Source: JANLSE01 sp038214135 (lineage in GTDB: Bacteria > Chloroflexota > Chloroflexia > Chloroflexales > Roseiflexaceae). From it: 5,287 nt of DNA. A program made the position numbers and the translations under genes. The stretch's first letter is position 1. Each line of letters opens with the position of its first letter. The notes under the pieces were generated by a model. It made no database searches. It saw nothing but the letters and a program-made list of their open reading frames with translations, and had not been told where the DNA came from. This document shows, in pieces, positions 3,877 through 5,287 of the stretch. The stretch lies in assembly GCA_038214135.1 (NCBI GenBank), contig JBBQSD010000237.1:1-5287 (forward strand), given 5' to 3'.

Positions 3877-4983
3877 ATGAGGATCAATCGCCCCATATCA
3901 CGAAGCCGCCGTCGCAGCCCCATTGATGCTACGTCTGTTCCTGATACAGATCATGTGGTCGAGCAACCCACGGCTGCACATAGTCTGAGGTTGTTGCGCC
4001 AACCCAGGGTGAGCGCAGGGCAGCGCCAGCGCGCCACACTCGCGTTGCAACAGGCCGTCGGGAACGCACAGGTGCAGCGCGAATTGGCCCAGCAGGCGGC
4101 AGTGGTGCAGCGCGATGACGAGAAGCCAGTTGGCGATCCAGCACAAGTCGAGCAGCAGCAGCGCGATAAACAGGCAGCCGATGCAGCAAAACCGGCTGGC
4201 GAGCGTGTCGTTAGCGCCTCACGCGAGCTGGTTATGCACTATGCTGCGGAGAACCTGAAATCGCTTGGTGATGAGGCATTGCGCCAACTTGTACGGGCAT
4301 GGCGCGAAACACCCGGTGGCGTGATTGCCGCAGGAACAATCATCGGCGCGGCGGGTGTCGCCTATCTTGTGGGCACAAATGGCAGCCTGCCCGAGATCAC
4401 GATTCCGCTCGATTTTCTGGCCGAGAAAGTACCAGCCTTGCGTGGTGCCGAGTTAAAATTCGAACTCAGCGGGCCAGTCACCAAACCCGAGGGCATTCAG
4501 CTGGGAATCACATTCCACGAAGGCAGCCCCAAGAAGGAAGGTTCTGGCAAGCCTGGTTCTGGAACGGCATTTACGCCACGCATGACACTCCGGCAGGGCG
4601 ATGCTGTCGCTGATGGCCCAGAAGTTGGCGATCAGATCATGATCAGTGGGCGTATTCCGGTGCCACACGGAGCCAAAGCAGCGGATGTTGCTGCGACAAT
4701 TGCGGCAATTAATGATGGATCGCTTGATGTTGAGATTGGTGGCCAGCCAGCCATGCAAGCCAGTATCTTGAGCGTCACCGATTCATTCAAGCCCGACAAA
4801 TATGGCCTCAGCGCACCACCGCTGGATCGGCACCTGTTGGTGCGGGTACGTTCGGCGGTGCCACCAATGTTTCATCAGCGTGCGGAGATCTTCGATCAGC
4901 GGCCAGTGTATGTACGGGTCAATCGCGTAAGCAGCGAGGGCGAGGCGACCATCCGTGTGCATATGAGGCCATTTCCCAAATAA
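3877..4983 (+). CDS. Unknown single-TM protein with injection-cargo-like N-terminus
   Basis: I do not recognise a characterised family for this 368-residue protein. Residues 1-30 are basic then polar. RLLRQPRVSAGQRQRATLALQQAVGNAQVQRELAQQ...VVQRD (38-80) resembles the LQxxVGNxAVQRL...VQRD leader that recurs in proteins encoded with extracellular contractile injection systems and DUF4157 proteins; that link rests on memory of the pattern. A Q/A-rich, probably coiled or disordered stretch follows (85-110), then an amphipathic helical region (113-144). One hydrophobic segment, GGVIAAGTIIGAAGVAYLVG (147-166), is rich in small residues. The C-terminal 200 residues look beta-rich, with two GxPAMQA/RPVYVRV-like strand clusters and a GS-rich loop near 217-230. 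The ATG at 3877 is bounded by an in-frame stop two codons upstream. The ribosome site is weak (GAGG at 12 nt, or GGTG at 6 nt). No structural injection genes lie in the window. Confidence 0.8.
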   Translation: MRINRPISRSRRRSPIDATSVPDTDHVVEQPTAAHSLRLLRQPRVSAGQRQRATLALQQAVGNAQVQRELAQQAAVVQRDDEKPVGDPAQVEQQQRDKQAADAAKPAGERVVSASRELVMHYAAENLKSLGDEALRQLVRAWRETPGGVIAAGTIIGAAGVAYLVGTNGSLPEITIPLDFLAEKVPALRGAELKFELSGPVTKPEGIQLGITFHEGSPKKEGSGKPGSGTAFTPRMTLRQGDAVADGPEVGDQIMISGRIPVPHGAKAADVAATIAAINDGSLDVEIGGQPAMQASILSVTDSFKPDKYGLSAPPLDRHLLVRVRSAVPPMFHQRAEIFDQRPVYVRVNRVSSEGEATIRVHMRPFPK

Positions 4984-4985
4984 TT

Positions 4986-5058
4986 ATCCTGAGCCATAGG
5001 CGCAACGAAGGATCTCGTAACCACATCAATATCCCAGATCCTTCGCTGCGCTCAGGAT
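4986..5058. repeat. Long imperfect inverted repeat just after the 368-residue gene
   Basis: The right arm AGATCCTTCGCTGCGCTCAGGAT (5036-5058) has its shortest uninterrupted match in the left arm (4986-5015), which is the same sequence with seven extra bases (CATAGGC region) and one mismatch. The loop is 20 nt. The left arm starts 2 nt after the TAA stop. I recall intergenic repeats built on ATCCTGAGCGCAGCGAAGGATCT in many genomes, including Chloroflexota. It could act as a transcript-end hairpin for the upstream gene, but no T tract follows. Confidence 0.75.
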
Positions 5059-5086
5059 GACATGAACCATTAATCTATGTGCGTTT

Positions 5087-5146
5087 TAGCGTACTCATTG
5101 AAATGCGGCAGACACGCTGCCACACTCCACATGCACAATAACGCTA
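5087..5146. repeat. Weak nested hairpin at a convergent gene end
   Basis: The outer arms TAGCGT (5087-5092) and ACGCTA (5141-5146), then ATTG (5097-5100) with CAAT (5136-5139), enclose a small inner stem GGCAG-ACACG-CTGCC (5107-5121). The outer arm includes the stop codon of the minus-strand gene. It may be the 3' end structure of that gene, but no T run is present, so it is only a candidate. Confidence 0.35.
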
Positions 5147-5287
5147 TGCCGCTGCTAAATCCGTTGCAATCGCCCGAATTGCCGCAGTACTAATCTGCCC
5201 TGGCGCGAACTCAACCAGTTGTGGCAGTGTCAACCCCATGGTAATCGCCATCTGGGCATGGTTGGCAAAACCCGGCAGATGGCGTTC
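5144..5287 (-). CDS. 3' end of an unidentified gene (partial)
   Basis: The last 47 codons of a minus-strand gene run in from beyond the window and end at TAG (complement of 5144-5146). The readable tail begins ERHLPGFANHAQMAITMGLT and continues with LPQLVEFAPGQISTAAIRAI and ATDLAAA. It looks like ordinary folded alpha-helical protein with codon use like its neighbours, but the fragment is too short to assign a family. The gene converges on the 368-residue gene, with a 160-nt gap holding two hairpin structures. The start lies outside the window. Confidence 0.7.
   Translation of the reverse strand, partial: ERHLPGFANHAQMAITMGLTLPQLVEFAPGQISTAAIRAIATDLAAA

Overview
The window most likely comes from a member of the Chloroflexota, probably class Chloroflexia. 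Three things suggest this. The dienelactone hydrolase and the Rv2061-type PPOX protein have the look of Chloroflexota/Actinobacteria subfamilies. The N-terminus of the last complete gene carries a 'LQxxVGNxxVQR...VQRD' signature that I associate with contractile-injection-associated proteins. Finally, every intergenic gap holds a short repeat. The assignment is inferred from protein style, not from a marker gene. GC content is moderate.

Layout. Positions 1-285 have no gene: they hold two copies of a ~72-nt dispersed repeat and a heptanucleotide tandem array that abuts the end of the first gene. A minus-strand block follows: a YbaK/EbsC-type Cys-tRNA(Pro) deacylase (286-780), a short Asp-box (BNR) beta-propeller protein (905-1492), a dienelactone hydrolase family protein (1886-2653) and a PPOX-class flavin/F420 split-barrel protein (2819-3220). 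A divergent intergenic region with a good sigma-70-like promoter then leads to two plus-strand genes: a TfoX N-terminal domain protein (3394-3753) and a 368-residue single-TM protein with an injection-system-cargo-like N-terminus (3877-4983). The window ends in the 3' part of an unidentified minus-strand gene (5144 to beyond 5287).

The genes do not form an obvious pathway. They are small housekeeping or accessory enzymes separated by 120-390-nt gaps, so most are probably transcribed separately. The most unusual content is between the genes. At least seven short repeat structures fill the gaps: a three-copy 72-nt repeat with one copy inverted and 1.5 kb away, two heptamer arrays that each sit at a gene 3' end, a perfect 13-bp-arm palindrome, a degenerate tandem mini-hairpin array, and several long hairpins.

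Two genes deserve attention. The dienelactone hydrolase has Tyr where the catalytic His is expected. The Asp-box protein is short and its stop codon lies inside a heptamer array. No complete new system is visible. The best candidate for undescribed biology is the 368-residue protein, which has an injection-cargo-like N-terminus but no structural injection genes in view.
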